In this document: piece after piece, positions 6,296-15,230 of the stretch
Layout: every line of letters starts with the position of its first letter
How positions within the stretch are numbered: the first letter of the stretch is position 1
Assembly: GCA_003212925.1 (NCBI GenBank)
Contig: QCOL01000010.1
Location: 1-41,923, forward strand
Direction: 5' to 3'
Length of the DNA: 41,923 nucleotides
Source: Pelagibacteraceae bacterium AG-430-P08
GTDB taxonomy: Bacteria > Pseudomonadota > Alphaproteobacteria > Pelagibacterales > Pelagibacteraceae
The notes under the pieces: generated by a model
Told to the model about the DNA's origin: nothing
Database searches by the model: none
What the model saw: only the letters and a program-made list of their open reading frames with translations
Translations under genes and position numbers: made by a program

Positions 6296-9165
6296 TGTTA
6301 CATAATTCTGAAAAAGATTTTATAAAAAGACACATTGGTCCATCTGAAGATGATCAATCTAAAATGTTAAAAAAATTAAATTATAAATCATTAGATGATT
6401 TAATTAACAATACTGTTCCAGAAAAAATACAGTTTAAGGGTGAACTTAATATTGGTGAGTCTAATTCAGAGTATGAAGCATTAAGAAAATTAAAAGCAAT
6501 TTCTAAAAAAAATGAAATTTACTCAAATTTTATTGGCATGGGTTATTACGGAACTTATACACCATATGTAATTTTAAGAAATATATTAGAAAATCCAGGC
6601 TGGTATACCTCATATACACCTTATCAGCCAGAAGTAGCACAAGGAAGATTGGAAATGCTTTTAAATTTCCAACAAATGATTGTTGACTTTACAGGAATGG
6701 ATATTGCAAATGCATCTTTACTTGATGAGGGTACAGCAGCAGCAGAGGCTATGGGTTTAAGTTATAGACTTGATAAAAGTGACAGTAATTTAGTTTTTGT
6801 CTCAGAAAATTGCCACCCTCAAACTGTTGAGGTTATAAGAACTAGAGCAGAACCTATGGGTCTCAAAGTTCTTGTTGGAAATGAAGATAAAGTTTTAGAA
6901 CAATTAAAAGAGGATATTGTTTGTGGAATATTACAGTATCCTGGGACTTTAGGAGATATTAAAGATCCAAGCGAGGCAATAAGTAAAATTCATAAAAAAA
7001 ATGGTAAAGCTATTTTAGCTTGTGATCTTTTAGCGCTTGCTAAGCTTAAAACGCCTAGGGAACTTGGGGCTGATATTGCAGTTGGCAGTTCACAAAGATT
7101 TGGTATTCCAATGGGTTATGGAGGACCACATGCAGCATTTTTTGCAACAAAAGATGAATTTAAGAGATCTATGCCAGGTAGAATAGTTGGTGTTTCAGTA
7201 GATAGACATGGAAACAAGGCTTATAGATTGTCACTACAAACTAGAGAACAACATATTAGAAGAGACAAAGCTACAAGTAACATTTGCACCGCTCAGGCTT
7301 TGTTAGCCATAGTATCAGCAGCCTATGCCATTTATCACGGTCCAGAAGGAATTAAGAAAATTTCTGAGAGAGTTTCTCAATTAGCAAAAAATTTTGCTGA
7401 TAAAATAAAACAATCTGGATACGAAATATATTCTGATTACTTTTTTGATACAGTCACTATTATTACCAAAGAAAAGACTGATCAAATTTATAAAAATGCT
7501 TTAAATCAAAAAGTTAATATTCGAAAAGTAAACTCTGAAATGCTTGCAGTGTCTTTTGATGAGAAAAAAAATGTTTATAGAGTAAACCAACTATTAAAAA
7601 TTTTTAATGCAGCGGAGTCTATAAAAAAAGAAGATCCAACAGTAAGTTTACCCAATTTACCAAAAAGTTTATTGAGAACTTCTAAATATTTAGAACATCC
7701 TGTTTTTAACTCATATCGTTCTGAGACAGAAATGCTTAGATATCTGAAAAAGTTAGAGGATAAGGATATAGCACTTAATAGAACTATGATAGCTTTAGGC
7801 TCGTGCACAATGAAATTAAATGCTACTGCAGAAATGATACCTATCTCATGGAGAGAATTAGCTGAGCCTCATCCCTTTGTTCCTATTGAGCAAATGGAGG
7901 GGTATAGAACATTATTCACAGATCTAAAAAATTGGCTGAGATCAATTACTGGTTTTTCAGGAGTTTCACTTCAACCAAATGCCGGTGCTCAAGGTGAATA
8001 TGCAGGATTGATGGTAATTAGAAAATATCATTTAGATAGAGGTGATGAAAATAGAAATATATGTTTAATACCAAGTTCAGCACACGGAACAAATCCTGCA
8101 AGCGCACAAATGGTTGGTATGAAAGTAGTTGTAGTTAATTGTGATAAAGAAGGTAACGTAGATTTTGATGATTTAAAGAAAAAAGCTGAGCTTCACTCTG
8201 AAAATTTAGGAGCTTTAATGGTCACATACCCATCTACTCACGGAGTATTTGAAGAAAAGATTATGGATATATGCGAACTGATTCATAAACATGGTGGGCA
8301 AGTTTATATGGATGGAGCAAATTTGAATGCATTAGTTGGTATTGCTAAACCTGGAAACTTTGGTCCTGATGTTTGTCATATAAATTTACATAAAACATTT
8401 TGTATACCTCACGGGGGAGGTGGACCAGGCATGGGCCCTATTGCATGTAAAAAACATCTTCAAGTTTATCTGCCAAATCATCCAGTTGTAAAAGATTGTG
8501 GTCCCGCAACAGGAATTGGGGCTGTGTCCGCTGCTCCATGGGGAAGCTCAAGTATTTTGTCAATTTCCTGGATGTACATTAAAATGATGGGATCTGAGGG
8601 GTTAAAACTTGCATCAAAAGTTGCAATACTAAATGCAAATTATATTGCTGAAAGACTTAAGGATCATTATCCAATCTTGTATAAAGGTTCTAATGGCAAT
8701 GTTGCACATGAATGCATAATTGATATTAGATCGATTAAATCAGAAACAGGTATTACAGAGGAAGATATTGCAAAAAGATTAATTGATTTTGGTTTTCATG
8801 CACCAACAATGTCTTGGCCTGTAGCTGGAACAATGATGATTGAACCTACAGAAAGTGAAAACTTGTCAGAGCTAGATAGGTTTTGTGATACGCTAATTAA
8901 GATTAAACAAGAAATAGATCTTATTAAGACTGGTAAATTCGATAAAGTTGATAATCCAATCAAGAATGCTCCTCATACTGACACTGAGCTAGCTTCTGAT
9001 AATTGGACACATAAATATTCTAGAGAACAAGCTGCTTATCCAGCTAAATTTTTAAAAATAAATAAATTTTGGCCACCAGTAGCTAGAGTAGATAATGTTT
9101 ATGGTGATAAAAATATTTTTTGTACATGTCCAAGCATGGATGAGTTTAAAGAAGATGCTGCATAA
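6295..9165 (+). CDS. gcvP: Glycine dehydrogenase (decarboxylating), single-chain P protein
   Basis: This is a 956-residue fused P1+P2 glycine decarboxylase, a PLP enzyme that decarboxylates glycine and loads the aminomethyl group on GcvH. N-terminal landmarks: FIKRHIGPSEDD, NFIGMGYYGTYTPYVILRNILENPGWYTSYTPYQPEVAQGRLE. C-terminal half: ALGSCTMKLNATAEM, PNAGAQGEYAGL, SSAHGTNPASAQM, MDGANLNALVG and the PLP-lysine motif INLHKTFCIPHGGGGPGMGPI (about residues 697-717). The length and both halves are complete. Bacteria often split this protein in two, so the fused form is a useful marker. The next gene starts 6 bp after the stop, with no terminator. Confidence 0.98.
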   Translation: MLHNSEKDFIKRHIGPSEDDQSKMLKKLNYKSLDDLINNTVPEKIQFKGELNIGESNSEYEALRKLKAISKKNEIYSNFIGMGYYGTYTPYVILRNILENPGWYTSYTPYQPEVAQGRLEMLLNFQQMIVDFTGMDIANASLLDEGTAAAEAMGLSYRLDKSDSNLVFVSENCHPQTVEVIRTRAEPMGLKVLVGNEDKVLEQLKEDIVCGILQYPGTLGDIKDPSEAISKIHKKNGKAILACDLLALAKLKTPRELGADIAVGSSQRFGIPMGYGGPHAAFFATKDEFKRSMPGRIVGVSVDRHGNKAYRLSLQTREQHIRRDKATSNICTAQALLAIVSAAYAIYHGPEGIKKISERVSQLAKNFADKIKQSGYEIYSDYFFDTVTIITKEKTDQIYKNALNQKVNIRKVNSEMLAVSFDEKKNVYRVNQLLKIFNAAESIKKEDPTVSLPNLPKSLLRTSKYLEHPVFNSYRSETEMLRYLKKLEDKDIALNRTMIALGSCTMKLNATAEMIPISWRELAEPHPFVPIEQMEGYRTLFTDLKNWLRSITGFSGVSLQPNAGAQGEYAGLMVIRKYHLDRGDENRNICLIPSSAHGTNPASAQMVGMKVVVVNCDKEGNVDFDDLKKKAELHSENLGALMVTYPSTHGVFEEKIMDICELIHKHGGQVYMDGANLNALVGIAKPGNFGPDVCHINLHKTFCIPHGGGGPGMGPIACKKHLQVYLPNHPVVKDCGPATGIGAVSAAPWGSSSILSISWMYIKMMGSEGLKLASKVAILNANYIAERLKDHYPILYKGSNGNVAHECIIDIRSIKSETGITEEDIAKRLIDFGFHAPTMSWPVAGTMMIEPTESENLSELDRFCDTLIKIKQEIDLIKTGKFDKVDNPIKNAPHTDTELASDNWTHKYSREQAAYPAKFLKINKFWPPVARVDNVYGDKNIFCTCPSMDEFKEDAA

Positions 9166-9171
9166 TTATTG

Positions 9172-10410
9172 ATGAAAATTGCTGTAGTTGGGTCAGGGAT
9201 TTCAGGTCTAAGTGCCGCTTATTATCTCTCAAAAAAAAATCATGTAGATTTATTTGAAAAAGAAGACCACTTTGGTGGTCATTCCCATACAATTGATTTA
9301 ACGATTGGAACCAAAAAAGTTCCAGTGGATATAGGTTTCATCGTATTTAATTTTAAAACTTATCCAAATTTAATTAATTTTTTTAAGGAAAATAAGATTG
9401 AAATTGAAAAAAGCGATATGTCTTTTTCTGTGTCAGTAGAAAATTCGAACTTTGAATATTGTGGAAAAGGATTGAACGGAATTTTTTCTAATAAAATGAA
9501 TTTATTTAATTTTAGATTTTTGAAAATGTTTTTTGATATCATAAAATTTTATAAAAAATCCGATAAACTTAATACTTTAAATGAGGAAATAACATTAGGT
9601 GATTATTTGGTTAAAGATAATCTTTCTAAAGAATTTATCAATTATCATTTAATACCTATGGTGTCAGCAATCTGGTCTATGCCACCATTTGAGGCAAATA
9701 AGATGCCTTTGAAATTTTTTTTAAAATTTTTTCAAAATCATGGATTGTTTAAACTTAAGAATAGACCACAATGGTACACAGTTTCAAATAGAAGCAGGTC
9801 TTATGTAAAAACCATTCTTTCAAAAATTAGTGGAGAATATTTTAAGAATTATAAAGTTAACAAGATCATTAGCAAAACCAATGGTATTGATTTGTATTAT
9901 GGTGGAAAAAATGAATTTTTTGATTACGATAAAGTAATCATCGCAACACATGCTGATCAAGCCTTGTCAATGATTGAAGATCCAACCGATCAAGAAAAAG
10001 AAATTTTATCTAACTTTAATTATAAAGAAAATTTTGCTTACATACATACAGATGAGTCAGTAATGCCTAGAAATAAGAATGCATGGTGTTCTTGGAACTC
10101 ATCTATGAAGGAAAATGAAACTGAAAAAAACTCGATCACTTACTGGTTAAATTTACTTCAAAATTTAGAGTGCGAAAAAAATATATTCCTTACACTAAAC
10201 CCCTATTCTGACATTGATGAGACAAAAATTTTGAAAAAAGTAAAATTTACCCATCCATATTTTGATCAATCTGCTTTAAATTATCAAAGCAAGCTTAAAA
10301 ATTTGCAAAATAAAAGAAATATTCTTTTTTGTGGCAGTTATTTTGGTTACGGTTTTCATGAAGATGGAATAAAATCATCCATTGAAATGTTAAAAAACCT
10401 TGATGAATAG
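9172..10410 (+). CDS. FAD/NAD(P)-dependent amine-oxidase-like oxidoreductase (COG2907 type)
   Basis: About 412 residues. The N-terminal Rossmann motif MKIAVVGSGISGLSAAYYLSKKNHVDLFEKEDHFGGHSHTIDL binds FAD, and VPVDIGFIVFNFKTYPNL follows as in the COG2907 flavoprotein group. A C-terminal FCGSYFGYGFHEDGIKSS segment is the usual FAD-contact end. I chose ATG 9172; a TTG at 9169 is in frame but adds only one residue. In many proteobacteria this gene sits with a DUF1365 gene and a cyclopropane-fatty-acid-synthase homologue, exactly as here. In some of those bacteria the cluster belongs to the singlet-oxygen response and makes modified (methylated or furan) fatty acids. That role is inferred for this copy. 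Confidence 0.85.
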   Translation: MKIAVVGSGISGLSAAYYLSKKNHVDLFEKEDHFGGHSHTIDLTIGTKKVPVDIGFIVFNFKTYPNLINFFKENKIEIEKSDMSFSVSVENSNFEYCGKGLNGIFSNKMNLFNFRFLKMFFDIIKFYKKSDKLNTLNEEITLGDYLVKDNLSKEFINYHLIPMVSAIWSMPPFEANKMPLKFFLKFFQNHGLFKLKNRPQWYTVSNRSRSYVKTILSKISGEYFKNYKVNKIISKTNGIDLYYGGKNEFFDYDKVIIATHADQALSMIEDPTDQEKEILSNFNYKENFAYIHTDESVMPRNKNAWCSWNSSMKENETEKNSITYWLNLLQNLECEKNIFLTLNPYSDIDETKILKKVKFTHPYFDQSALNYQSKLKNLQNKRNILFCGSYFGYGFHEDGIKSSIEMLKNLDE

Positions 10411-11161
10411 TTCAATCTATAATGGAACAGTAATTCATAAAAGATTCAAGCCAAAAATACATTTCTTTAAATATAAAGTATTTTCATTATTAATTGAGCT
10501 TTCCGATTTAAATTATTTAAATAAAAAAATCAGTTTTTTTTCATACAATAGTTTTAATCTGATAAGTTTTTTTGATAAAGATCATGGTGATAGAGATGGT
10601 TCATCATTGATTGATTGGGTAAAAAAAAATTTAATAGAAAATAATATAAATTCAGAAAATATAAAAATAAAATTATTATGTTATCCAAGAATTTTTGGAT
10701 ATGTATTCAACCCATTGAGTGTTTTTTTTGTTTATGATCATCATGAAAATCTAATTTCAATATTATATGAAGTTAAAAATACTTTTGGAGAACAACACAC
10801 TTATGTCTTTAAGGTTAAAAATAACAATCTTTTACAACATAATTGTTCTAAAAAATTTCATGTATCACCATTTATTGAGATGAATTGTGATTATTTTTTT
10901 AAAATTTTAAGACCTTCAGAGAAAATATCAGTTGTAATTGATCAATATCAATTAAATGAAAAGATTTTATTTGCATCACAAGATGGAAAAAGAGTTGATT
11001 TTAATAGTAAAGAACTATTAAAATCTTACCTAAAACATCCATTAATGACCTTTAAGATTATATCTGCGATACATTTTGAAGCGTTTAAATTATGGATCAA
11101 AGGAATTAAGTTTATTAAAAAAAAATTTAAAATTAAAAATAATATTAGTTTTGAGAATTAA
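10403..11161 (+). CDS. DUF1365-family protein
   Basis: About 252 residues. Hallmarks of DUF1365 are present: YNGTVIHKRFKPKIHFFKYKVFSLLIELSDL at the N-terminus, FDKDHGDRDGSSLIDWV, LLCYPRIFGYVFNPLSVFFVYDHHENLISILYEVKNTFGEQHTYVF (about residues 92-137) and KKFHVSPFIEMNCDYFF. The biochemical role is unknown; the family almost always accompanies the FAD oxidoreductase and CFA-type methyltransferase that flank it. ATG 10403 overlaps the previous stop, and an in-frame TTG at 10400 is possible. The stop overlaps the next ATG (TAATG), so the genes are coupled. Confidence 0.87.
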   Translation: MNSSIYNGTVIHKRFKPKIHFFKYKVFSLLIELSDLNYLNKKISFFSYNSFNLISFFDKDHGDRDGSSLIDWVKKNLIENNINSENIKIKLLCYPRIFGYVFNPLSVFFVYDHHENLISILYEVKNTFGEQHTYVFKVKNNNLLQHNCSKKFHVSPFIEMNCDYFFKILRPSEKISVVIDQYQLNEKILFASQDGKRVDFNSKELLKSYLKHPLMTFKIISAIHFEAFKLWIKGIKFIKKKFKIKNNISFEN

Positions 11162-12339
11162 TGAGTTTGTATAACTTTTCCGATAAAATAGTTTTTAAAA
11201 TATTAAAAGATATTGAATATGGGTATTTAGAAATAACAAAACATAATGGAGAACTTTTAAAATTCGGTGATCCACAAAGTCCCTTAAAAGCAATTCTCAA
11301 AATTAAAAAACCTAATTTTACCTTTAATTTAATTAAAGATGGAAGTGTTGGCTTTGCAGAGTCTTATATGAAAGACGAATTTGAGACTAATAATTTATCT
11401 AATTTAATTGAGATCACTGCTAGGAATATAAAGATAATATATAAATTTTCTGGTTTACTAGATTTTCCAATTATTAATTACTTAAAGAATAAGTTCGTAA
11501 AAAATACTAGAGCAAGAAGTAAAGAAAATATTTCAAAACATTATGATTTAGGAAATGAATTTTTTGCTCTTTGGCTCGATAAGACCTTAACCTATTCAAG
11601 CGCAATATTTGATGAGCGAAATAAAGATCTATCAAATGCTCAAAATAATAAATATCAAAAATTGATCGATTTAATAAAACCAAATAATGGAGATAAGATT
11701 TTAGAAATCGGATGTGGTTGGGGTGGTTTTGCTGAATATTTAGGTAAAAAATATGATGTAAAATTAGACTGCATCACCATTTCAAAAAAACAGTTTGAAT
11801 ATGCAAAAAAAAGAATCCATGAGTGTGGTTTGAATGAAAAAGTAAATATTGAAATAAAAGATTACAGAGATTTAAAAGACAAATATAACTCAATAGCATC
11901 AATTGAAATGATAGAGGCTGTTGGTCAAAATTATTTAGAAAGTTATTTTAAAACGATCAAAAATAATCTTTCTAATGACGGAAGAGCAGCAATCCAAGCT
12001 ATCACTATAGATGACAATATGTTTGATAGATATAAAACTAAACAAGATTTTATTCAAAAGTATATTTTTCCTGGAGGATTTTTACCAAGCAAAAGTATTA
12101 TTAATAAATACGTTTCTGAAAACGGTTTAACTATTAAATCATACGACTCTTATGCTGATCATTATTCTAATACATTAGTCATGTGGAAAAATGAATTTAA
12201 TAAGAAATGGGATTTAATTAAAAATCAAGGATTTGATTTAACTTTTAAAAGAATGTGGGAATTTTATCTCTCGTATTGTGAGGCAGGGTTTAAATCAAAA
12301 AATATTGATTTAATTCAATTTTCACTTCAAAATAAATAA
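11161..12339 (+). CDS. cfa: Cyclopropane-fatty-acyl-phospholipid synthase family methyltransferase
   Basis: This 392-residue SAM-dependent methyltransferase acts on unsaturated acyl chains of phospholipids. It has an N-terminal lipid-binding region (GDPQSPLKAILKIKKPNFTF, GSVGFAESYMKDEFETNNLSNLI), the substrate-channel motif SKHYDLGNEFFALWLDKTLTYSSAIF (about residues 125-150), SAM motif LEIGCGWGGFAEYLGKKY (about 181-198), ISKKQFEYAKKRI, SIEMIEAVGQNYLESYF and YIFPGGFLPS. Whether the product is a cyclopropane, a methylated olefin or a furan precursor cannot be told. The COG2907, DUF1365 and DUF3833 neighbours make a modified pathway more likely than a plain housekeeping cfa. The symbol denotes the family only. 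Confidence 0.9.
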   Translation: MSLYNFSDKIVFKILKDIEYGYLEITKHNGELLKFGDPQSPLKAILKIKKPNFTFNLIKDGSVGFAESYMKDEFETNNLSNLIEITARNIKIIYKFSGLLDFPIINYLKNKFVKNTRARSKENISKHYDLGNEFFALWLDKTLTYSSAIFDERNKDLSNAQNNKYQKLIDLIKPNNGDKILEIGCGWGGFAEYLGKKYDVKLDCITISKKQFEYAKKRIHECGLNEKVNIEIKDYRDLKDKYNSIASIEMIEAVGQNYLESYFKTIKNNLSNDGRAAIQAITIDDNMFDRYKTKQDFIQKYIFPGGFLPSKSIINKYVSENGLTIKSYDSYADHYSNTLVMWKNEFNKKWDLIKNQGFDLTFKRMWEFYLSYCEAGFKSKNIDLIQFSLQNK

Positions 12340-12354
12340 AATTATGGTGTACTT

Positions 12355-12903
12355 ATGATCAAAACTAAAAATACTAAATCAATTTTATTGATAATTTTTC
12401 TTTTCTTAACTACAAACTGCTCACAAAACAGTGCTATGAAACCAGAAGATTTTAAAAATAAAGAGCCGAGACTTATAATTGAGAATTACTTATCTGGTAA
12501 TGTTAAAGCTTGGGGTGTACTTCAAAATAGATCTGGAAAAGTAACTAGGCAGTTTTCTGCTGACTTAAATGGGCAATGGGACGGAAAAAAATTAATACTT
12601 GACGAAAAGTTTAATTGGGATGATGGGGAAATTCAAACACGACAATGGCAAATTACAAAAATTGATGACAATAATTATGAAGGTACAGCTGAAGATGTTG
12701 TAGGTAAAGCAAAAGGATATTCTTATGGTCCTGCTTTTAAATTTGAATATGTTTTGTTAGTTCCAGTTAAAGGAAAAGAAATGAAAATTACTTTTGATGA
12801 TTGGATTTTTAAACAGGATGATCGAGTTGCGATAAACCGTGCAACAATGACTAAATTTGGAATAAAAGTTGCAGAATTAACAGTTGTTTTTGTAAAAGAT
12901 TAG
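12355..12903 (+). CDS. DUF3833-family putative lipoprotein
   Basis: This 182-residue exported protein has a hydrophobic signal (residues 8-20) followed by Cys22 (LTTNCSQ). That is a loose lipobox, because Asn precedes the cysteine. The mature part matches DUF3833: NYLSGNVKAWGVLQNRSGKVTRQFSADLNGQWDGKKLILDEKFNWDDGEIQTRQWQI, YEGTAEDVVGKAKGYSYGPAF and MKITFDDWIFKQDDRVAINRATMTKFGIKVAELTVVF. A lipocalin-like beta structure is plausible, with lipid handling near the membrane inferred from the neighbouring CFA-type enzyme. It starts 15 bp after the cfa stop and ends the plus-strand run that begins at the riboswitch. Confidence 0.85.
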   Translation: MIKTKNTKSILLIIFLFLTTNCSQNSAMKPEDFKNKEPRLIIENYLSGNVKAWGVLQNRSGKVTRQFSADLNGQWDGKKLILDEKFNWDDGEIQTRQWQITKIDDNNYEGTAEDVVGKAKGYSYGPAFKFEYVLLVPVKGKEMKITFDDWIFKQDDRVAINRATMTKFGIKVAELTVVFVKD

Positions 12904-12978
12904 TTATTTAAGTAAGTCTTGAAGTTTATTTAATTTTACTCATTATTATATTAAATATTGATACTATAAAAAAACTAA

Positions 12979-13752
12979 ATGTATAGTTCGTTTAAAAAAA
13001 TCATAAAAATTACTTTAGAAAAAATTTTAAAAAAATTTGGATATAAGGTCCAGCAAATTATTAATCATGTAATCGAAGAAGCCACTCAAGATGAAATTAA
13101 TTTAATGAAGTTATGTGACAAATATTCTATGACATCTGATTTAAGAAAATGGGCTTTGATTCAATCTTTTTACTATATAATTAATAATAATATAGATGGA
13201 GATTTTGTTGAGTGTGGAGTTTGGAAGGGTGGAAATCTAATTATGTTGAAAAAATTGATGGAAAAACAAAAAATCAATAACAGAACAATTTTTGGCTTCG
13301 ATACATTTGAAGGAATGTCGAAAGCATCAATCTATGATATTAAAATTGATGAAACTGATGCAAATATTAAATTTGAAAAACTTAAACAAAAAGATTCGAA
13401 TAATATTAATTGGAATTTTGCATCTGAAAATGAAGTATATAATAACTTTAAAGACAACGTTGAAAAAAGTGAAAACCTGAGGTTAATTAAAGGAAAAGTT
13501 GAAGATACTTTACTTAATAGTGAAAATATTCCAACAAAAATTTCAATTTTAAGGCTAGATACAGATTTTTATGAAAGCACCAAGATTGAATTAGAAAAGC
13601 TTTATCCTAAGTTAAGTATCGGAGGAGTTCTTATTATTGACGATTATGGATCATGGAAAGGATCTAGAAAAGCTGTGGATGAATATTTTCAAAATAAAAA
13701 AGTTTGGTTACATTATATTGATCATGATGGAAGATTATTAATAAAAAAATGA
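12979..13752 (+). CDS. TylF/MycF-type SAM-dependent O-methyltransferase
   Basis: This 257-residue class I methyltransferase has the macrocin-O-methyltransferase pattern: FVECGVWKGGNLIML (SAM site, residues 77-90), FGFDTFEGM (105-112), LRLDTDFYESTKIELEKLYPKLSIGGVLIIDDYGSWKGSRKAVDEYF. Asp194, Asp221 and Asp222 are the expected divalent-metal and catalytic aspartates. Homologues methylate sugar hydroxyls in natural products, and in many bacteria they sit in cell-surface polysaccharide clusters. The glycosyltransferase starts 1 bp after its stop, so together they may modify a surface glycan. The pair lies between lipid/redox genes on both sides and looks inserted. Confidence 0.82.
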   Translation: MYSSFKKIIKITLEKILKKFGYKVQQIINHVIEEATQDEINLMKLCDKYSMTSDLRKWALIQSFYYIINNNIDGDFVECGVWKGGNLIMLKKLMEKQKINNRTIFGFDTFEGMSKASIYDIKIDETDANIKFEKLKQKDSNNINWNFASENEVYNNFKDNVEKSENLRLIKGKVEDTLLNSENIPTKISILRLDTDFYESTKIELEKLYPKLSIGGVLIIDDYGSWKGSRKAVDEYFQNKKVWLHYIDHDGRLLIKK

Positions 13753-13753
13753 A

Positions 13754-14491
13754 ATGACAAATAAACCTTTGATTTCAATAATTACAGTATGTCGTAATTC
13801 TGAAAAAACTATTGAATCAACAATTTTAAGTGTTTTGAATCAAACCTATAAAAATATTGAGTATATAATAATTGATGGAGATTCAACTGACTCTACAAAA
13901 AAGATAATAGAAAAATATAAAGATAGAATTACTCACTATATTTCAGAAAAAGATGATGGACTTTACTATGCTTTTAACAAAGGTATAAAGTATGTAACTG
14001 GTGAAATGTTTGGTTTTGTAAATTCTGATGATACTTTAACTCCTGACGCTATAGAAATCTTAGTAAATTATTATGAAAAATATCCAAGTGTTGATTTTAT
14101 TTTTGGTAGTGTGAAAAAAAATTGGGGCATACTTCATGGATATAATCCTTGGAAAATTCATTTCTCTTGGAATTTTTACACCAGTCATTCAACTGGTTTT
14201 TTTATCAAATCATCTTCAGCTAAGAAAATAGGTGAATACGATACTAGCTTATATTGTACTGCAGATTGGGATTATTTATACAGAGCAATAGTAGTACACA
14301 AACTTAAAGGTGTAGCTACGAAAAAAAAAGAAATATTTGGTATTTTTAGGAGCGGTGGATTTTCAAGTCGTGTTGAACCCGTACTACATTTACTTGAAAC
14401 CACAAAAATAAGATTAAAAAATAAACAAAATAAATTTATTGTCTTAATTATATTCATATTAAAATATTTAAAAAATTTCTCGAAATATTAA
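13754..14491 (+). CDS. Family 2 glycosyltransferase
   Basis: This 245-residue GT-A fold enzyme has PLISIITVCRNSEKTIESTILSVLNQTYKNIEYIIIDGDSTDSTKKII (residues 5-52), EKDDGLYYAFNKGIKYVTGEMFGFVNSDDTL (65-95, with SDD as the metal-binding D-x-D equivalent), then SHSTGFFIKSSSAKKIGEYDTSLYCTADWDYLYRAI, resembling the colanic/O-antigen GT2 group (WcaE-like). The donor and acceptor sugars are unknown. It is cytoplasmic or membrane-associated and shares a transcript with the preceding methyltransferase. The short basic C-terminal tail (LKNKQNKFIVLIIFILKYLKNF) could anchor it to the membrane. Confidence 0.88.
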   Translation: MTNKPLISIITVCRNSEKTIESTILSVLNQTYKNIEYIIIDGDSTDSTKKIIEKYKDRITHYISEKDDGLYYAFNKGIKYVTGEMFGFVNSDDTLTPDAIEILVNYYEKYPSVDFIFGSVKKNWGILHGYNPWKIHFSWNFYTSHSTGFFIKSSSAKKIGEYDTSLYCTADWDYLYRAIVVHKLKGVATKKKEIFGIFRSGGFSSRVEPVLHLLETTKIRLKNKQNKFIVLIIFILKYLKNFSKY

Positions 14492-14640
14492 AAAATTATC
14501 TATATTCTTAACATTAAGTCACTCAACGATTTAAATTTGCTTTTACTTTAATTTTATCTGAGAAATATTTTTTTTAATACTTAGGATTTAAATAATTCTT
14601 CAGGACCAAATAACCAGTCTTATCATATCGTTTTTGAATT

Positions 14641-14895
14641 TTATTTTAAAAGATCCTGAAGTTTATTTTCTTTTTCTAACGCTCTGACTTCATCATAACC
14701 ACCAATGTGTTCATCACCAAAAAAAATTTGTGGTATTGTTCTTTTTCCATTTGCTTTTTTTATCATTTCATCCATTGCGCCTTCAACTTTTGAAATATCT
14801 ATTTCATTATAAGTTGCATTATTTCTTTTAAGTAATCTTTTTGCAGCTTCACAGTAATTACAAAATGGACCGGTATAAATTTTAATTTTCTTCAT
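14641..14895 (-). CDS. grxC: Glutaredoxin 3 (dithiol glutaredoxin)
   Basis: This 84-residue thioredoxin-fold protein has the active site C12-N-Y-C15 in IYTGPFCNYCEAAKRLL. The usual class I motif is C-P-Y-C, so the proline is replaced by Asn, which should shift the redox potential. The glutathione-binding RTIPQIFFGDEHIGGYDEV (about residues 52-70), with the cis-proline TIP and the GGYD loop, is intact. It reduces disulfides with glutathione; gshA and gshB are elsewhere in the window. It is 3 bp downstream of the DUF2805 gene, so they are likely cotranscribed. Confidence 0.93.
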   Translation of the reverse strand: MKKIKIYTGPFCNYCEAAKRLLKRNNATYNEIDISKVEGAMDEMIKKANGKRTIPQIFFGDEHIGGYDEVRALEKENKLQDLLK

Positions 14896-14898
14896 TAA

Positions 14899-15195
14899 TT
14901 AGAGATAATCACCTTTTTTAATTTTACTAGTAATTTGTTTTCGAGAATATTCAAATTTTTTTCTATGTTTGATACTTTTTTGATTAACTCTTTTTCTCCA
15001 TAATCTAAATGAAGAAGATTTGAGGGATCTTCTCATTATCTTAATAACATCAGATTCTTTATATCCAGTTTTTTTTTCAATTTCCTCAAAAGTGATCCTA
15101 TCAGCCCAGGCAGCCCATATTACCCAGTCTGGACTTTCTACATGTGGCTCTGGATTTTTGACCCGAGTAAGTGGCCTGCGGCTTTTTTTTTTCAT
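14899..15195 (-). CDS. DUF2805/TIGR03643-family small basic protein
   Basis: This 98-residue protein contains the DUF2805 core: DWVIWAAWADRITFEEIEKKTGYKESDVIKIMRRSLKSSSFRLWRKRVNQKSIKHRKKF (about residues 23-81). The E-E-I-E-x-K-x-G-x-x-E-x-x-V-I-K-I-M-R-R part looks like a helix-turn-helix, so nucleic-acid binding is possible but unproven for the family. N- and C-terminal extensions are Lys/Arg-rich. The start is supported by an AAAGGA motif 4 nt before the ATG, unusual in this window. The leader region upstream contains a predicted pseudoknot and a possible 15-codon ORF. Confidence 0.8.
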   Translation of the reverse strand: MKKKSRRPLTRVKNPEPHVESPDWVIWAAWADRITFEEIEKKTGYKESDVIKIMRRSLKSSSFRLWRKRVNQKSIKHRKKFEYSRKQITSKIKKGDYL

Positions 15196-15230
15196 AAATC
15201 CTTTATATTCAAAAAAAATCTTTAATGCAT

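Noticed and set aside
12904..12978. A promoter for the TylF-GT2 pair.
   Set aside because: Several AT-rich hexamers resemble -10 elements, but no convincing -35 and -10 pair can be chosen over background.
13292..13480. A 62-residue plus-strand ORF inside the TylF methyltransferase gene.
   Set aside because: Composition is the frame-shifted shadow of the Lys/Asn-rich gene, with no motif or initiation signal.
14492..14640. A terminator between the convergent glycosyltransferase and grxC genes.
   Set aside because: No stable stem followed by a T-run is seen; the stretch appears featureless.
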